DNA of 6,474 nt from an uncultured beta proteobacterium. GTDB taxonomy: Bacteria; Pseudomonadota; Gammaproteobacteria; Burkholderiales; Rhodocyclaceae. The notes below the pieces were generated by a model. That model saw nothing but the letters and a program-made list of their open reading frames with translations. It did not search any database and was not told the origin of the DNA. The DNA is taken from positions 1-6,474 of the forward strand of contig CAIWVX010000361.1 of the NCBI GenBank assembly GCA_903916205.1, read 5' to 3'. Shown one piece after another: positions 6,460-6,474 of the stretch. Each line of letters begins with the position of its first letter. Within the stretch, counting starts at the first letter, position 1. A program made the translations under genes and the position numbers.

Positions 6460-6474
6460 ATGGGACAGAAGATA
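6460..6474 (+). CDS. rpsC: 30S ribosomal protein S3, first five codons only
   Basis: Only MGQKI is visible before the window ends. This matches the usual start of S3 (MGQKIHPxGxRLG), and rpsC is the gene expected after rplV in the S10 operon. A clear Shine-Dalgarno sequence, AAGGA at 6449-6453, overlaps the rplV stop and leaves six bases to the ATG. S3 sits at the mRNA entry side of the 30S subunit. The call rests on gene order plus five residues. Confidence 0.88.

Overview
The window is a conserved translation-machinery cluster: the str operon running into the S10 operon, with every gene on the + strand. In order it holds the 3' part of fusA (EF-G), complete tuf (EF-Tu), rpsJ (S10), rplC (L3), rplD (L4), rplW (L23), rplB (L2), rpsS (S19) and rplV (L22), then the first five codons of rpsC (S3). 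No mobile element, CRISPR array, tRNA, rRNA or foreign-looking gene is visible, and every complete gene is intact and of normal length for its family.

The proteins point to a betaproteobacterium. The judgement comes from remembered family sequences, not a search. Examples are the L4 N-terminus and its [12 protein letters not shown] segment, the L23 start (RLMQVLLAP) and end ([10 protein letters not shown]), the near-consensus beta-type S10, EF-Tu ending VVAKIIE, and an L2 C-terminal region reading [14 protein letters not shown] genus cannot be named. Base composition looks moderate, near half G+C by eye.

Layout. Positions 1-2955 encode the two elongation-factor GTPases, 24 bases apart. A 54-base gap containing a 10-bp hairpin leads to rpsJ. 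A 109-base gap (3322-3430) then separates rpsJ from rplC and is the only substantial non-coding stretch. It carries a promoter-like TATAAT with a G+C-rich discriminator, an intrinsic-terminator-like hairpin with a U tract, and a small hairpin next to the rplC ribosome binding site. From rplC on, the genes are packed tightly, with gaps of 0 to 12 bases and two start/stop overlaps (rplD/rplW and rplW/rplB), which implies one polycistronic, translationally coupled message.

Together the products form part of the ribosome and its elongation cycle. L2, L3, L4, L22 and L23 build the 50S subunit (peptidyl-transferase surroundings, exit tunnel and tunnel mouth). S10, S19 and S3 build the 30S head. EF-Tu delivers aminoacyl-tRNA and EF-G drives translocation. 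The gene content is ordinary. The observation most worth a second look is the rpsJ-rplC gap, which looks like a regulatory leader placed after rpsJ, whereas E. coli has its S10-operon leader before rpsJ.
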